Positions 16,530 to 24,663 of a stretch of DNA of 64,000 nucleotides are shown one piece after another (position 1 is the first letter of the stretch; each line of letters opens with the position of its first letter). The position numbers were made by a program, and so were the translations under genes. The notes below the pieces were generated by a model that was given only the letters and a program-made list of their open reading frames with translations, was not told the origin of the DNA and searched no databases. This DNA is from Planctomycetota bacterium (GTDB lineage Bacteria > Planctomycetota > UBA1135), in assembly GCA_008501825.1 (NCBI GenBank), contig QQUA01000013.1, positions 186,001-250,000 of the forward strand. The letters run 5' to 3'.

Positions 16530-16976
16530 ATGAAGCTCCTACCCTGGCTCCTGCTCCTGCCGGCCCTGGCTTTGAACGGGCCGGCTTGCCAAAGCGTCGC
16601 AGTTGCCGATCTGCCGGTCCTTGAGTTTCGCCTTGAAGGCCCTCAAGAAGACGTGGATCTGGTGATTCAACATGAAAATAAGGAACTCCGGCTCGGTCCG
16701 GCTCATTCCTATCACGTCAAGAAGGCCTTCGTATCCGAGGATATCAGTGGCTTTCCCGGGGTCATGTTCGAGATTGCCGACGAAGAGCAGGAAGCCTTTT
16801 TCCTATGGACCGATGCCAATACTCAAAAAGGGTTGGCCGTGTTCCACGATGGTGAGTTTTTGACCTACGCCATTATTCAAACCGGTTTGAAGCGGGGGGG
16901 GCTCATCTCCCGTGGTATGCCAGGTTTCAGCGAAGGTGAGGCTGAAGCTTTGGCTGCGAAATTGAATCCCCATTAG
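16530..16976 (+). CDS. Stand-alone SecD P1-head-like exported protein
   Basis: A 148-residue protein with a signal peptide (MKLLPWLLLLPALALNGPAC, possibly lipidated at the cysteine). The mature part follows the SecDF P1-head pattern closely: 'VKKAFVSEDISGFPGVMFEI', then 'AFFLWTDANTQKGLAVFHDGEFLTYAIIQ', then 'ISRGMPGFSEGEAEALAAKL', the last matching 'fs.eeA..LA..L'. In SecD this domain contacts the emerging substrate on the outer side of the membrane. Here it stands alone, without the twelve membrane helices. It starts 32 bases after the secretin-like gene, in the same direction, so probably in the same unit. It may be a periplasmic chaperone or binding protein; the role is inferred. Confidence 0.75.
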   Translation: MKLLPWLLLLPALALNGPACQSVAVADLPVLEFRLEGPQEDVDLVIQHENKELRLGPAHSYHVKKAFVSEDISGFPGVMFEIADEEQEAFFLWTDANTQKGLAVFHDGEFLTYAIIQTGLKRGGLISRGMPGFSEGEAEALAAKLNPH

Positions 16977-16983
16977 CCGAATC

Positions 16984-17004
16984 TGGCCCAAAGTATTGGA
17001 GGTT
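16984..17004 (+). repeat. Left terminal inverted repeat of the insertion sequence
   Basis: TGGCCCA-A-AGTATTGGAGGTT. It matches the other end in 20 of 21 positions. The adjacent outer C also matches, so the repeat may be 22 bp. Confidence 0.9.
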
Positions 17005-17010
17005 TGGGGC

Positions 17011-18021
17011 TTAAAAAATCCTCCAAGTAAAGACCTCTTCAGCCGTTAGCGGCTTGCTGCAGACTCCGGCGATCTGGGCCGGAGTCGGCACCCTCGGCTT
17101 CACCGTTACCGGCCGCACGTAATTGCGCCATATCAGCCACACCCAAAGGTGCCGGCGCAGCCAGGCGCACTGCTTCGACACCCCCCAATTGCGCCGCACC
17201 AGCCGCGAGATCGAATCCCGCATCTGCGCCAAAGTGTGGTTGATCGGAAACAGCAAATTGCGGTTGTCGCGGCGGGTCTTCGACGACTCGCGCCGCCAGC
17301 GATACGGCCGCTCGCCCTCGAACACCTTGGCCAGGACCGAGCCGTAGAGCTGCTTGCGGTCCGACTGTAACTCCAGGGCAACGTCCGGCGGCAGCGCCCG
17401 TTGCAGGATCTCGAAGCAGCGGGTCACCAGCTTGCGGGATTCGGAGCGCCGCTTGCCGAACAACTTCTCCCGAGCTTGCTTCTTTTGCCGATATTTCGGC
17501 GTCAGCTTGCCACGACAAGGCAAGGTACCGGCGTCGAGATGGACCACGAAGTAGTTTCGCCGATGGATCAAAACCGGCACGGTCAAGGGCTGTAAACGCC
17601 GATCGGACTCGAAAGTCTCCAGTTCGTCCAATTGGAAAGGCCCATGAAAGCCGGCACCTGTCGGTTGACGAAGTTTGTCGGTGTGGAAGGCTTCGGCGTG
17701 GACGCCAAGTAGATGCAAGCGGTGGGCGATGGTCTTTCGATCCACCTTCAGTTTGCGACCGCTTTGGCGCAGCGTGACCTTGCTGACGTTTTCCCAAAAC
17801 ACTTTCAGATGCAGGTCGGGGTAGCGCAGGCGATAGTCGAGCCGAAAGGTCTGGGTGGAAAAGGAGCGCTTGCAAACCAGGCACAAAAAGCGCTGCACCT
17901 TGGGCTGGTGGCGGGTCCGGAAGAAGCCGCGGCGCTGGATGTGCGGGCCGGCGTCGCCGCGCTGACTGGGGCACTGGGGCCAGGGGCAATGAGAGGGCTG
18001 AAAAGCGGTCATGAGGCGCAC
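17011..18021 (-). CDS. IS transposase with N-terminal zinc ribbon (IS1/IS1595-like)
   Basis: A 336-residue transposase. The N-terminal CPWPQC ... CLVCKRSF pattern is a four-cysteine zinc ribbon as in InsA/IS1595 proteins. A helix-turn-helix-like stretch (GRKLKVDRKTIAHRLHLLG) follows. The catalytic domain shows a first acidic site in FQLDELETF near 153, a second in LQSDRKQLYGSV near 225, and a third region 'INHTLAQMRDSISRLVRRNWGVSK' near 265. There the usual glutamate appears replaced by Asn-His, as is known for some IS1595 members that use a DDN triad. The gene fills the whole element between its inverted repeats and seems intact. The start at 18021 could also be three codons further in. Confidence 0.8.
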   Translation of the reverse strand: MRLMTAFQPSHCPWPQCPSQRGDAGPHIQRRGFFRTRHQPKVQRFLCLVCKRSFSTQTFRLDYRLRYPDLHLKVFWENVSKVTLRQSGRKLKVDRKTIAHRLHLLGVHAEAFHTDKLRQPTGAGFHGPFQLDELETFESDRRLQPLTVPVLIHRRNYFVVHLDAGTLPCRGKLTPKYRQKKQAREKLFGKRRSESRKLVTRCFEILQRALPPDVALELQSDRKQLYGSVLAKVFEGERPYRWRRESSKTRRDNRNLLFPINHTLAQMRDSISRLVRRNWGVSKQCAWLRRHLWVWLIWRNYVRPVTVKPRVPTPAQIAGVCSKPLTAEEVFTWRIF

Positions 18022-18089
18022 CGAAAAAACTGCAGGTACGCCTGGAAGACGGCTAGATCGGCCTGAGGTTACGCCGATTTTTCCGGCTT

Positions 18090-18110
18090 AACCTCCAATA
18101 CTCTGGGCCA
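18090..18110 (-). repeat. Right terminal inverted repeat of the insertion sequence
   Basis: On the minus strand it reads TGGCCCA-G-AGTATTGGAGGTT, the partner of the repeat at 16984. It lies 69 bases upstream of the transposase start, so the promoter must lie in this stretch. Confidence 0.9.
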
Positions 18111-18117
18111 GCTTCCT

Positions 18118-18714
18118 TTAGGGGAAGTCCAAATCCAACAACCGCAAAAACCGACCCAAAATTTTGTACGTCAAACCCCAAATCACGAATTGTTGATATT
18201 GAAATGCGGGAAGGCGAACGACTCCAGAAGCCCAGCGTAGTTCATAGTGAGTTTGAGCTTGAGGATCGAGAATCCATCTTAAAGGAATCCACACCGCCGT
18301 TTGAACTTCGTAATTCAAACGCAAAGCTTCTTTCTCAGCCACGGAAAATAAAAACGGCCTCACCACAATACTTCGGGGTCGGCGACTGTGGCGGCCGTCC
18401 AGATCGTCCAGAGCACCCACCGGGTCGGCCAAAGCCAGGCCGACTTCTTCCCAGGTCTCGCGGATAGCCGTCCGAACCAAACTCTCACCGGGATCGCGGC
18501 GACCTCCGGGGAAAGCCATCTGCCCGGACCAAGGATCGCCGTCTCGAATCGCTCGCTGGATAAACAAAATCTCAAAATCTCGGCCGGCGGTTGGGTGCAG
18601 GCAAAGTGAGACCGCCGCCCAAGGCACACCGTCATCGACCTGGCTTTGGGGCCGGTATGCCCGGATCCGGTCTAACACGGCCTCGAAGTCAGGGGCGAAG
18701 TCCTGCATTTCCAT
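18118..18714 (-). CDS. NUDIX hydrolase, CoA pyrophosphatase-like
   Basis: A 198-residue hydrolase of nucleoside-diphosphate-linked compounds. The Nudix box is complete at about 70-93 (GGRRDPGESLVRTAIRETWEEVGL, matching GX5EX7REUXEEXGU). The upstream 'AAVSLCLHP...EILFIQRA...DPWSGQMAFPGG' matches the CoA-pyrophosphatase (NudL/YeaB-like) subgroup, so hydrolysis of CoA derivatives is plausible. The length fits. It diverges from the mechanosensitive channel gene across 47 bases. Its stop codon is seven bases from the insertion sequence. Confidence 0.85.
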   Translation of the reverse strand: MEMQDFAPDFEAVLDRIRAYRPQSQVDDGVPWAAVSLCLHPTAGRDFEILFIQRAIRDGDPWSGQMAFPGGRRDPGESLVRTAIRETWEEVGLALADPVGALDDLDGRHSRRPRSIVVRPFLFSVAEKEALRLNYEVQTAVWIPLRWILDPQAQTHYELRWASGVVRLPAFQYQQFVIWGLTYKILGRFLRLLDLDFP

Positions 18715-18761
18715 GGAGTCTAGGCCCGCCGACGAGGCCCTCCAGCTAAGCTTAGGCCGCC

Positions 18762-20096
18762 ATGCGAGGAAAGCTGCAATTGACCGAAGAAGCCGAGCCG
18801 CAAACTTGGCTGGTGGAAGGATGGCTGGAAAAGCTGGGTTTGGGCGACGCCACGGCCTGGCTGGCTCCCTGGATCGCCACCTTGGCCCTGGTGGTCCTCA
18901 TCAGTCTGGTTCACCTGCTGTTGCGACGCCCTTTGCTGCGTTTGTTGCACAAGCTGATCTCGGTCACTCGGGTGAAATGGGACGACCGGTTGGTTCAGCA
19001 CGGAGTTTTTCGCAGCTTAAGCCACTTCCTGCCGGCGATGTTGCTCTACGCCGTTCCACCGCTGTTTTTCCCGGAAGATCACGATTTCCCACCGGTCCTG
19101 CAACGGTTTGCCTTGGCTTATATGACCGTGGCCGGAGCCTTCGGGATCAACGCATTGCTGGCTGCAATGCTCGATTTGTTGCCATCCTTATCCCGAACTC
19201 AAGGACGACCGATCCGCAGCTTTTTTCAAGTCGCTCGCCTTCTGGTTTGGTTGACCGCGGCGGTCTTGGCGATTTCCATGGTGATGGATCGCTCGCCCTG
19301 GGCTTTCCTCACTGGTTTGGGCGCCATGACAGCGGTCCTGTTATTGGTGTTCAAAGACTCCATCCTCGGTCTGGTGGCCAGTATTCAGCTCTCGGCCTAT
19401 GACATGATCCGGGTCGGGGATTGGATTGAAATGCCCAGTCACGGAGCCGACGGCGACGTGATGGAAATTTCCTTGACCACGGTCAAAGTTCGCAATTGGG
19501 ATAAGACCATCACCACCATTCCCACCTATGCCTTGGTCGGCCAGGCATTCAAAAACTGGCGGGGGATGGCCGACTCCGGCGGCCGCCGGATCAAACGTTC
19601 CTTGTTCCTGGACATGCAGAGCATCGCTTTTGTGGATGAAGCCATGCTCAAGCGACTTCAAAAAATCCGGCTGCTGCAAACCTATCTGCAACAAAAGGCC
19701 CAGGAAGTCAGTGAGTGGAACCAAAAGCAGGAGAACGATATGAGTTGCCTGGTCAATGGTCGCCGCCTGACCAACGTAGGGACTTTTCGGGCCTATGTGC
19801 AGGCATATTTAAAGCAACATCCGGCGATTCACTCGGACATGACCTTTCTCGTGCGGCAATTGGCTCCCGGACCGAAGGGATTGCCCTTGGAAATCTACGT
19901 GTTCAGCCGGGAACAGCGCTGGACTTTCTACGAAGGCATTCAGGCGGACATCTTTGATCACATGCTCGCCGTTGTGCCTGAATTCGGCCTCCGCTTATTC
20001 CAGGAACCCACTGGTGCCGACTGGGCTATGGCGGCGTCGGGGAGCCACCACCGCGTTGGCCACCAACAAGCCGGCGACGATGGAAATGGCCAATAA
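18762..20096 (+). CDS. Small-conductance mechanosensitive channel, YbdG-like
   Basis: A membrane channel that opens under osmotic stress. There are about five membrane helices at about 35-60, 85-105, 120-145, 165-185 and 190-210, followed by the MscS beta-domain 'LVASIQLSAYDMIRVGDWIEMPS...GDVMEISLTTVKVRNWDKTITTIPTYALV'. The long inserted C-terminal part and the RVKWDDRL segment fit the YbdG/MscM subgroup (about 415 residues; this one 444). The last 34 codons overlap the 3' end of the convergent thrE-like gene by 102 bases, and the tail 'GADWAMAASGSHHRVGHQQ' looks like added, non-conserved sequence. Confidence 0.88.
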   Translation: MRGKLQLTEEAEPQTWLVEGWLEKLGLGDATAWLAPWIATLALVVLISLVHLLLRRPLLRLLHKLISVTRVKWDDRLVQHGVFRSLSHFLPAMLLYAVPPLFFPEDHDFPPVLQRFALAYMTVAGAFGINALLAAMLDLLPSLSRTQGRPIRSFFQVARLLVWLTAAVLAISMVMDRSPWAFLTGLGAMTAVLLLVFKDSILGLVASIQLSAYDMIRVGDWIEMPSHGADGDVMEISLTTVKVRNWDKTITTIPTYALVGQAFKNWRGMADSGGRRIKRSLFLDMQSIAFVDEAMLKRLQKIRLLQTYLQQKAQEVSEWNQKQENDMSCLVNGRRLTNVGTFRAYVQAYLKQHPAIHSDMTFLVRQLAPGPKGLPLEIYVFSREQRWTFYEGIQADIFDHMLAVVPEFGLRLFQEPTGADWAMAASGSHHRVGHQQAGDDGNGQ

Positions 20097-21284
20097 GGCC
20101 ATGGAAAAGGCGCTGTCTACACCGGACAGCGGATCCTTCTCCAGCATCATCGACAAACTTCGGACCCCCAAGCTGCCCGGAACCAACAACAAGGTTCCGG
20201 GAACCAACATCAAGGCGGCCGGTTGATTACGCCAGCGAGCCACAGCGTTGGCTCCGGCACCCACCAGAAAGGCCCCAAGAAAGACTCCGGTTTCCGGCGA
20301 TAGAAAGGCGCCGCCGATCCGAGCTCCGCCAAAGGAAAGGGCACAAGCCAATATGACCCACGGCAACTTGCGCAAGGGAACCTGAAACAACACCGAAAAG
20401 GCGCCGGCGGTCAACAGGAAAGCCAGCGCCTCGGTCCAGGCCGGCAAAGGCCAAGCGGTTCGTTCCAAAGAAACAGCTCCGAAATGACCGGCCAGCCGTT
20501 GCCCCAAAGCCACTCCGAAAATGATTTCCAAAAACACGATGGCGGCGGAAGTCAGCCGGGTGGTCCCGGAAACCAAATGGCGAGTGGCAATCTCAGTCAT
20601 GGCCACGGTCAAAGTAAAACCGGGGACCAAAATGATGAGGGCGGCTACGGTCGCTTCGAAGGAAGCAATCGGCAAAACGAAGGTGGCCATGCCAGCGAGG
20701 AGGGCGGCTAAAAAGGCGGATACCAATTCAAACACCTGTCCGGTGCCTGGAAAGCGCCCCAGAGCTTGGGCCAAGAAACCCGTCAGCCAGCCACCGCAGG
20801 CACCTACCAAAATTTCTCCCGGTCCGCCGCCGAAGAAACGGGCGGCAGCTCCTGAAATCAAACCAAAGCAAAGCCAACTGGCCCACGCCGGATAGCGAGA
20901 CGGCCGGCTGAGGATGTCGGCCATGGTTTGACGTGCCTCGGCGATAGAAAGCTCTCCGGCCAGGACCTGTTGGGTGAGCTCATCCAGATGCTGCAATTTT
21001 CCCAGATCGACCTCCGAGCCCGGCTCGAACCGAACTAGGGCAGTTCGCTGATTCTCGGGAGGTCCGAAGGTGGCCAAAAATGCCGTGGGGGAATAGAAAA
21101 ATTGAGCTTCGATGCCAAGCCTTTGGGCGGCCAATTGCAAGGTATCCTCCAACTGATGAGCCGGGCTGCCGAAGCGGTGCAGAGCGCGACCCAAATCCAA
21201 AAGGAAGGCCACCGAACGGGAAGGAATCCCGCCGCTTTCTGCACCGAAATCGGCTCGAAGATGGCTTTCTTGGAGGCGAATCAT
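19995..21284 (-). CDS. thrE: Threonine/serine exporter ThrE family protein
   Basis: A fused ThrE-type transporter of about 429 residues. The soluble N-terminal half (about 10-110) begins with 'FLLDLGRALHRFGSPAHQLEDTL', typical of the DUF1212 domain. Two blocks of membrane helices follow (about 120-265 and 275-415; 'LAALLAGMATFVLPI', 'VPGFTLTVAMTEI', 'NQPAALMLVPGTLLLVPGSLG'), with the signature 'vPg..l....el'. Known members export threonine and serine. The ATG at 21284 is preferred over 21329 because the longer start adds non-conserved residues and crowds the divergent Lrp gene. It overlaps the mechanosensitive channel gene tail to tail. Confidence 0.82.
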   Translation of the reverse strand: MIRLQESHLRADFGAESGGIPSRSVAFLLDLGRALHRFGSPAHQLEDTLQLAAQRLGIEAQFFYSPTAFLATFGPPENQRTALVRFEPGSEVDLGKLQHLDELTQQVLAGELSIAEARQTMADILSRPSRYPAWASWLCFGLISGAAARFFGGGPGEILVGACGGWLTGFLAQALGRFPGTGQVFELVSAFLAALLAGMATFVLPIASFEATVAALIILVPGFTLTVAMTEIATRHLVSGTTRLTSAAIVFLEIIFGVALGQRLAGHFGAVSLERTAWPLPAWTEALAFLLTAGAFSVLFQVPLRKLPWVILACALSFGGARIGGAFLSPETGVFLGAFLVGAGANAVARWRNQPAALMLVPGTLLLVPGSLGVRSLSMMLEKDPLSGVDSAFSMALLAISIVAGLLVANAVVAPRRRHSPVGTSGFLE

Positions 21285-21370
21285 TCCGAACCCTATCCAA
21301 TGGGGCAAAGGCCATTTATTATGATTCACGGAGGCTGAAGCTTCTACCGAATTCCCTTCGTTCTCCCCCG

Positions 21371-21859
21371 GTGAATCGCCGCCTCGACCGAATCGATTGC
21401 CAACTTTTGGACATTCTCCAGAAGGAAGCCCGGCTGTCCAACAAAGAGTTGGCCGCCCGGGTTGGTCTAGCTCCCTCCACCTGCTTGGAGAGGGTCCGCC
21501 GCTTGGGCCAAGAAGGCTTCCTGGAAGGGTTTCACGCCGAAGTCAACCCGAAGGCCCTGGGGATTCAGGTTCAAGCCTTGATTTCGGTTCGGCTCGGCCA
21601 ACATTCCCGGACCAGCTTTCGCGAATTTCGCCGCCATTTGCTGGCCCAACAAGAAGTCAGCACCGTGTTCCAAGTCGGCGGCAAACACGATTTCCTGGCC
21701 CACGTCGTAGTCCGGGATACCGATCATCTGCGCGATTTTGCCCTGGACCAAGTCGCTTCCCGGCCGGAAGTGGATCACATCGAAACTTCCTTGATCTTCG
21801 ATCTACACCGCCACCCGGCGTTGCCGAATTATTTGGCCGAGGAAGATTCCTCCGCTTGA
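21371..21859 (+). CDS. Lrp/AsnC family transcriptional regulator
   Basis: A 162-residue DNA-binding regulator responding to amino acids. The N-terminal helix-turn-helix 'LDRIDCQLLDILQKEARLSNKELAARVGLAPSTCLERVRRL' is a close match to the family, followed by the RAM ligand domain (about 70-150, 'FHAEVNPKALGIQVQALISVRL...VSTVFQVGGKHDFLAHVVV'). The frame is open upstream, but GTG at 21371 gives the usual family length and starts just before the HTH. It is divergent from the ThrE-like exporter. Control of amino-acid export by an adjacent Lrp protein is a known arrangement and is inferred here. Confidence 0.88.
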   Translation: MNRRLDRIDCQLLDILQKEARLSNKELAARVGLAPSTCLERVRRLGQEGFLEGFHAEVNPKALGIQVQALISVRLGQHSRTSFREFRRHLLAQQEVSTVFQVGGKHDFLAHVVVRDTDHLRDFALDQVASRPEVDHIETSLIFDLHRHPALPNYLAEEDSSA

Positions 21860-21861
21860 GC

Positions 21862-23676
21862 TTAGAACTCGAAAATCAAAGGCGTGGAGTTGCTGGCAAA
21901 ACCGGCCCGGCCGGTGTCGAAAACCAAAAAGGCGTGATCGATTTTTTTGCCGGTCAAAATCGGGATGGGCGGAATGATGAACATGGCGATGGCTTGCCCG
22001 CTGCCGTCCAGAAAACCGGAAGATTGATACAGCGGCGGGGTATTGGGATGGGCATGGGACCAAGGCAAATAACTCTGATCCTGATTCAGGGGCAGTAAGA
22101 CGGAATCTACCTGCAATCCTGGAACCACTCCGGCGGTGGAGCCTAGCAAGAGATAAGATTTTCCGGCGTAATCCGGCCCGGCGTCCAGAAAGAAGGTTTG
22201 GCTGCCGCCACTTCCGGCAGAAATGGTGTCCGTATCCGTCGAAAGGGAACACCGGGCACTCACTTCAAGGAGTTGGACCGATTCGGCGGGAATGGTGATG
22301 ACTTCCCCGATCTCGTGCAAAGTTTCCGTTTCGCCGTTGGCGGAAATCGTCTTGAGGCGGGCAATCGTTCCGGGGCACGGCGGGGAAATTTGAAATTGCA
22401 GTTGCCAGGGAATCGGTTGGTCCCCGCTATTGCCAATCATCACCCTCCAGCTTTGATCGGAATTCCGATGGGTGGCCAATACGTGCAAATCGGCGGAGTT
22501 GTAACGCACCATGGCGTTTTGCTCTCCCGACGACCAAGCCTGCCATAGGGGAGTCACTTGGGCCAGAGGTTGCAATTGGGGTAGCCCCTGCGAGTCCAAG
22601 CGAAACAAACACAGCGGATCGGGACTGACCACTCCGCGGTAAAGATAAGCCTGATCCACCACGGACGATCGCTGCAAGCTCAGCCAATGGCCGGTGGCCA
22701 AAGCCGCCCCGGCCCAACTTCCTCCGAACAAGGGATCCACGTTCCAAGCACTCAATATCGATTCGGTGGCTTGCAAGCCTCGGCTATCCAAAGCTTGGCG
22801 ATACCAAGAGGCCGCACTCGAGAATTCTTGAGGGTCGGCGCCGTACAAATGCCAGGACAGAAAATCCAAGGGCAAGCCTTGTTGAACCACCGTATCCAAG
22901 AAAGGAATCACTTTGGCGGTTCGCTCCGCCGGAATCAGATAACTTTCGGCTCGAAAGCCCGGCCCACCAACGCGCAAACTCGGGTAGGCCTGTTGGATGC
23001 GTTGGGCAACGGCTTCGTAAGTCAGAAGGAAGTCCGACCAACTATGGGCCCAGAAGGCAGGATTATCCGGTTCGTTCCAAATTTCCACCCTGGCATCGGG
23101 AAAGCTGACCCCGAATACCCGTTGAGCATCGAATAGGTAGTGAGCCACCACGGTAACCACGGCATCGGCATAACGGTTCCGCTCCACCGGGTCTGCAAAA
23201 TCGTATCCATGATGCAAAGCCGAGTTCATCGAGTCCCCGATGCGAAACAAAAGTTCCGATTCGGTCAGTATCATTTGTCGAAAAGCCTGATCGGAATCGT
23301 AATAGGCCGGTTGAGCTCCGCACTGACCGTGCCAATCCCAAGGAATCTGGCCGGTCCAGTCAAAGTTCCCGGGATCATTCGGATCGGAACTCCGGTCGTG
23401 CCACAACACGCTCATATCCAGTACACCCATGTTCTCATGGCTGCGAATCCGATCGAAGCCGGCGTTGGCATAGTGAATGGAAAAATCGTAAACCTGACTG
23501 GTTTGGGTGCAGTCCTGAAAGTGATTTCCCGGCCCGGCGTTGACGCCCAGCAGATCCGATTCAGTCGTTCCGAGCCAGCCGGTCACTTCCAAGACTTCCT
23601 GCGCCTTCAAGGAGGAAGAACCGATGCCGAACAGCAGCAGCACGAGGGTGGCCTGGGGGGGGAATAGCGAAGCCAT
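21862..23676 (-). CDS. Secreted GH39-like glycoside hydrolase homologue lacking the nucleophile
   Basis: A 604-residue exported protein. After a signal peptide (about 1-25), a TIM-barrel region spans about 35-410. The acid/base glutamate motif EIWNEPD is at about 200-204, as in GH39 xylosidase-like enzymes. The nucleophile is normally the glutamate of 'sEW' about 110 residues later; here the corresponding place reads ILSAWN with alanine near 310. The C-terminal 115 residues ('AGKSYLLLGS...GKKIDHAFLVFDTGRAGFASN') form the beta-domain found on other secreted proteins of this window. The protein may bind rather than cleave sugars, unless another residue serves. It is two bases from the convergent lrp gene. 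Confidence 0.72.
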   Translation of the reverse strand: MASLFPPQATLVLLLFGIGSSSLKAQEVLEVTGWLGTTESDLLGVNAGPGNHFQDCTQTSQVYDFSIHYANAGFDRIRSHENMGVLDMSVLWHDRSSDPNDPGNFDWTGQIPWDWHGQCGAQPAYYDSDQAFRQMILTESELLFRIGDSMNSALHHGYDFADPVERNRYADAVVTVVAHYLFDAQRVFGVSFPDARVEIWNEPDNPAFWAHSWSDFLLTYEAVAQRIQQAYPSLRVGGPGFRAESYLIPAERTAKVIPFLDTVVQQGLPLDFLSWHLYGADPQEFSSAASWYRQALDSRGLQATESILSAWNVDPLFGGSWAGAALATGHWLSLQRSSVVDQAYLYRGVVSPDPLCLFRLDSQGLPQLQPLAQVTPLWQAWSSGEQNAMVRYNSADLHVLATHRNSDQSWRVMIGNSGDQPIPWQLQFQISPPCPGTIARLKTISANGETETLHEIGEVITIPAESVQLLEVSARCSLSTDTDTISAGSGGSQTFFLDAGPDYAGKSYLLLGSTAGVVPGLQVDSVLLPLNQDQSYLPWSHAHPNTPPLYQSSGFLDGSGQAIAMFIIPPIPILTGKKIDHAFLVFDTGRAGFASNSTPLIFEF

Positions 23677-23692
23677 ACCCTTATTATGAAGG

Positions 23693-24601
23693 CTAACTTT
23701 CGGCGTTGCCGGAATTGCTTCTAGGGGAAGTGCCCCGGGCGGTGTGGTAAATCCCGAGAAGAATCAGGAAGCCGCCCGGATATACAGGCCAAGAAGGGAC
23801 TTCCGACAAAAAGAGCAAAGCAAGGGCGGTACTCAAGATTGGTTCGCCGAGCATCACCACCGAAACCGCCGCCGCTCCCAAATATCGCAACGCCCAGTTG
23901 TAGGAGGAATGGCCCAAGAGTTGTGGAATCAAAGCCATGGCCAACAACCAACCGGTCGTAGCCGGGGGCCAGCCAGACCAAGGATCGCCTTGCAGCCAAG
24001 AGAGGATCACCAAGAAAACGGTGGCGGAGCTATAGGTGGTGAAGATGTACGGCAAAGTTGCCAAGTGGCGCTGCAAATAACGCCCGACCAACAGATAGAG
24101 GGCCATCGCCATACCTCCGGCCAAGGCCAGAAGGTCCCCGAACAGGGCTTGGCCGGCAACTTGAAGATCTCCGGCTCCGATGATGAATCCTCCGGCCACG
24201 CTCAAGGAAACTCCGATCAACTGGCGCCGATTGGCCGCCTCGCGGAAAAACACTCGGCCGAAAACCACCACCCAAATCGGAGTCGTACAAACCATGGCCA
24301 AACTTGCAGCCACGGAAGTGTATTGCAGAGAAGCAATCCAAGTGGCGAAGTGGACGGCGAGAAAAAAACCCGCCGCCCATCCCAGGAGCCATTGGCGCAA
24401 CTCAAGGCGCCGGGCGGCTCTTCGCAGTTCCGGCCAGGCAAACGGCAGCAGCAGCAGGGATGCGATACCGGTCCGGGCCATGGAAATGACCAGAGGAGGC
24501 GCCCCTTCCGCCAATCGCGCAAAAATGGACCCGAAGGAAACGGCCGTCAGGCCGATGGCCAGAACCATCCAAGTCCATGCGGGACGCGGGTTATGCTGCA
24601 T
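23693..24601 (-). CDS. EamA/DMT-family transporter
   Basis: A 302-residue inner-membrane protein with ten predicted helices in two repeats. The first EamA repeat lies at about 10-145 (WTWMVLAIGLTAVSFGSIFARLAEGAP as helix 1, 'LQYTSVAASLAMVCTTPIWVVVFG' near the end) and the second at about 155-290 ('LRYLGAAAVSVVMLGEPILSTALALLFLSEVPSW'). The pattern 'a....l...Pi...l....fl.E' is typical of drug/metabolite exporters. The substrate is unknown. It is divergent from the TlpA-like gene with a 62-base gap and lies 16 bases before the GH39-like gene's start on the same strand. Confidence 0.88.
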   Translation of the reverse strand: MQHNPRPAWTWMVLAIGLTAVSFGSIFARLAEGAPPLVISMARTGIASLLLLPFAWPELRRAARRLELRQWLLGWAAGFFLAVHFATWIASLQYTSVAASLAMVCTTPIWVVVFGRVFFREAANRRQLIGVSLSVAGGFIIGAGDLQVAGQALFGDLLALAGGMAMALYLLVGRYLQRHLATLPYIFTTYSSATVFLVILSWLQGDPWSGWPPATTGWLLAMALIPQLLGHSSYNWALRYLGAAAVSVVMLGEPILSTALALLFLSEVPSWPVYPGGFLILLGIYHTARGTSPRSNSGNAES

Positions 24602-24663
24602 GAGTCGGCCCAGGATAAGGAGCCCCGCAACCGACGCCAGCCTGAGCGCTATGCCAAGCTATC

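Larger units (their letters stand above)
16983..18111 (-). mobile_element. Complete insertion sequence, about 1.13 kb, IS1/IS1595-like
   Basis: It is bounded by 21-bp inverted repeats that differ at one base and holds one intact transposase gene. It sits between the stop codons of two convergent genes with only 6-7 bases on each side, so neither gene is broken. I could not find a convincing target-site duplication in the flanks. Confidence 0.85.

Noticed and set aside
17039..17989. 316-aa frame overlapping the transposase on the same strand
   Set aside because: It has no motifs; the overlapping frame with zinc ribbon and catalytic residues explains the region.
16976..18118. Target-site duplication flanking the insertion sequence
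   Set aside because: The bases outside the two inverted repeats do not match over 4-9 positions in any alignment tried.
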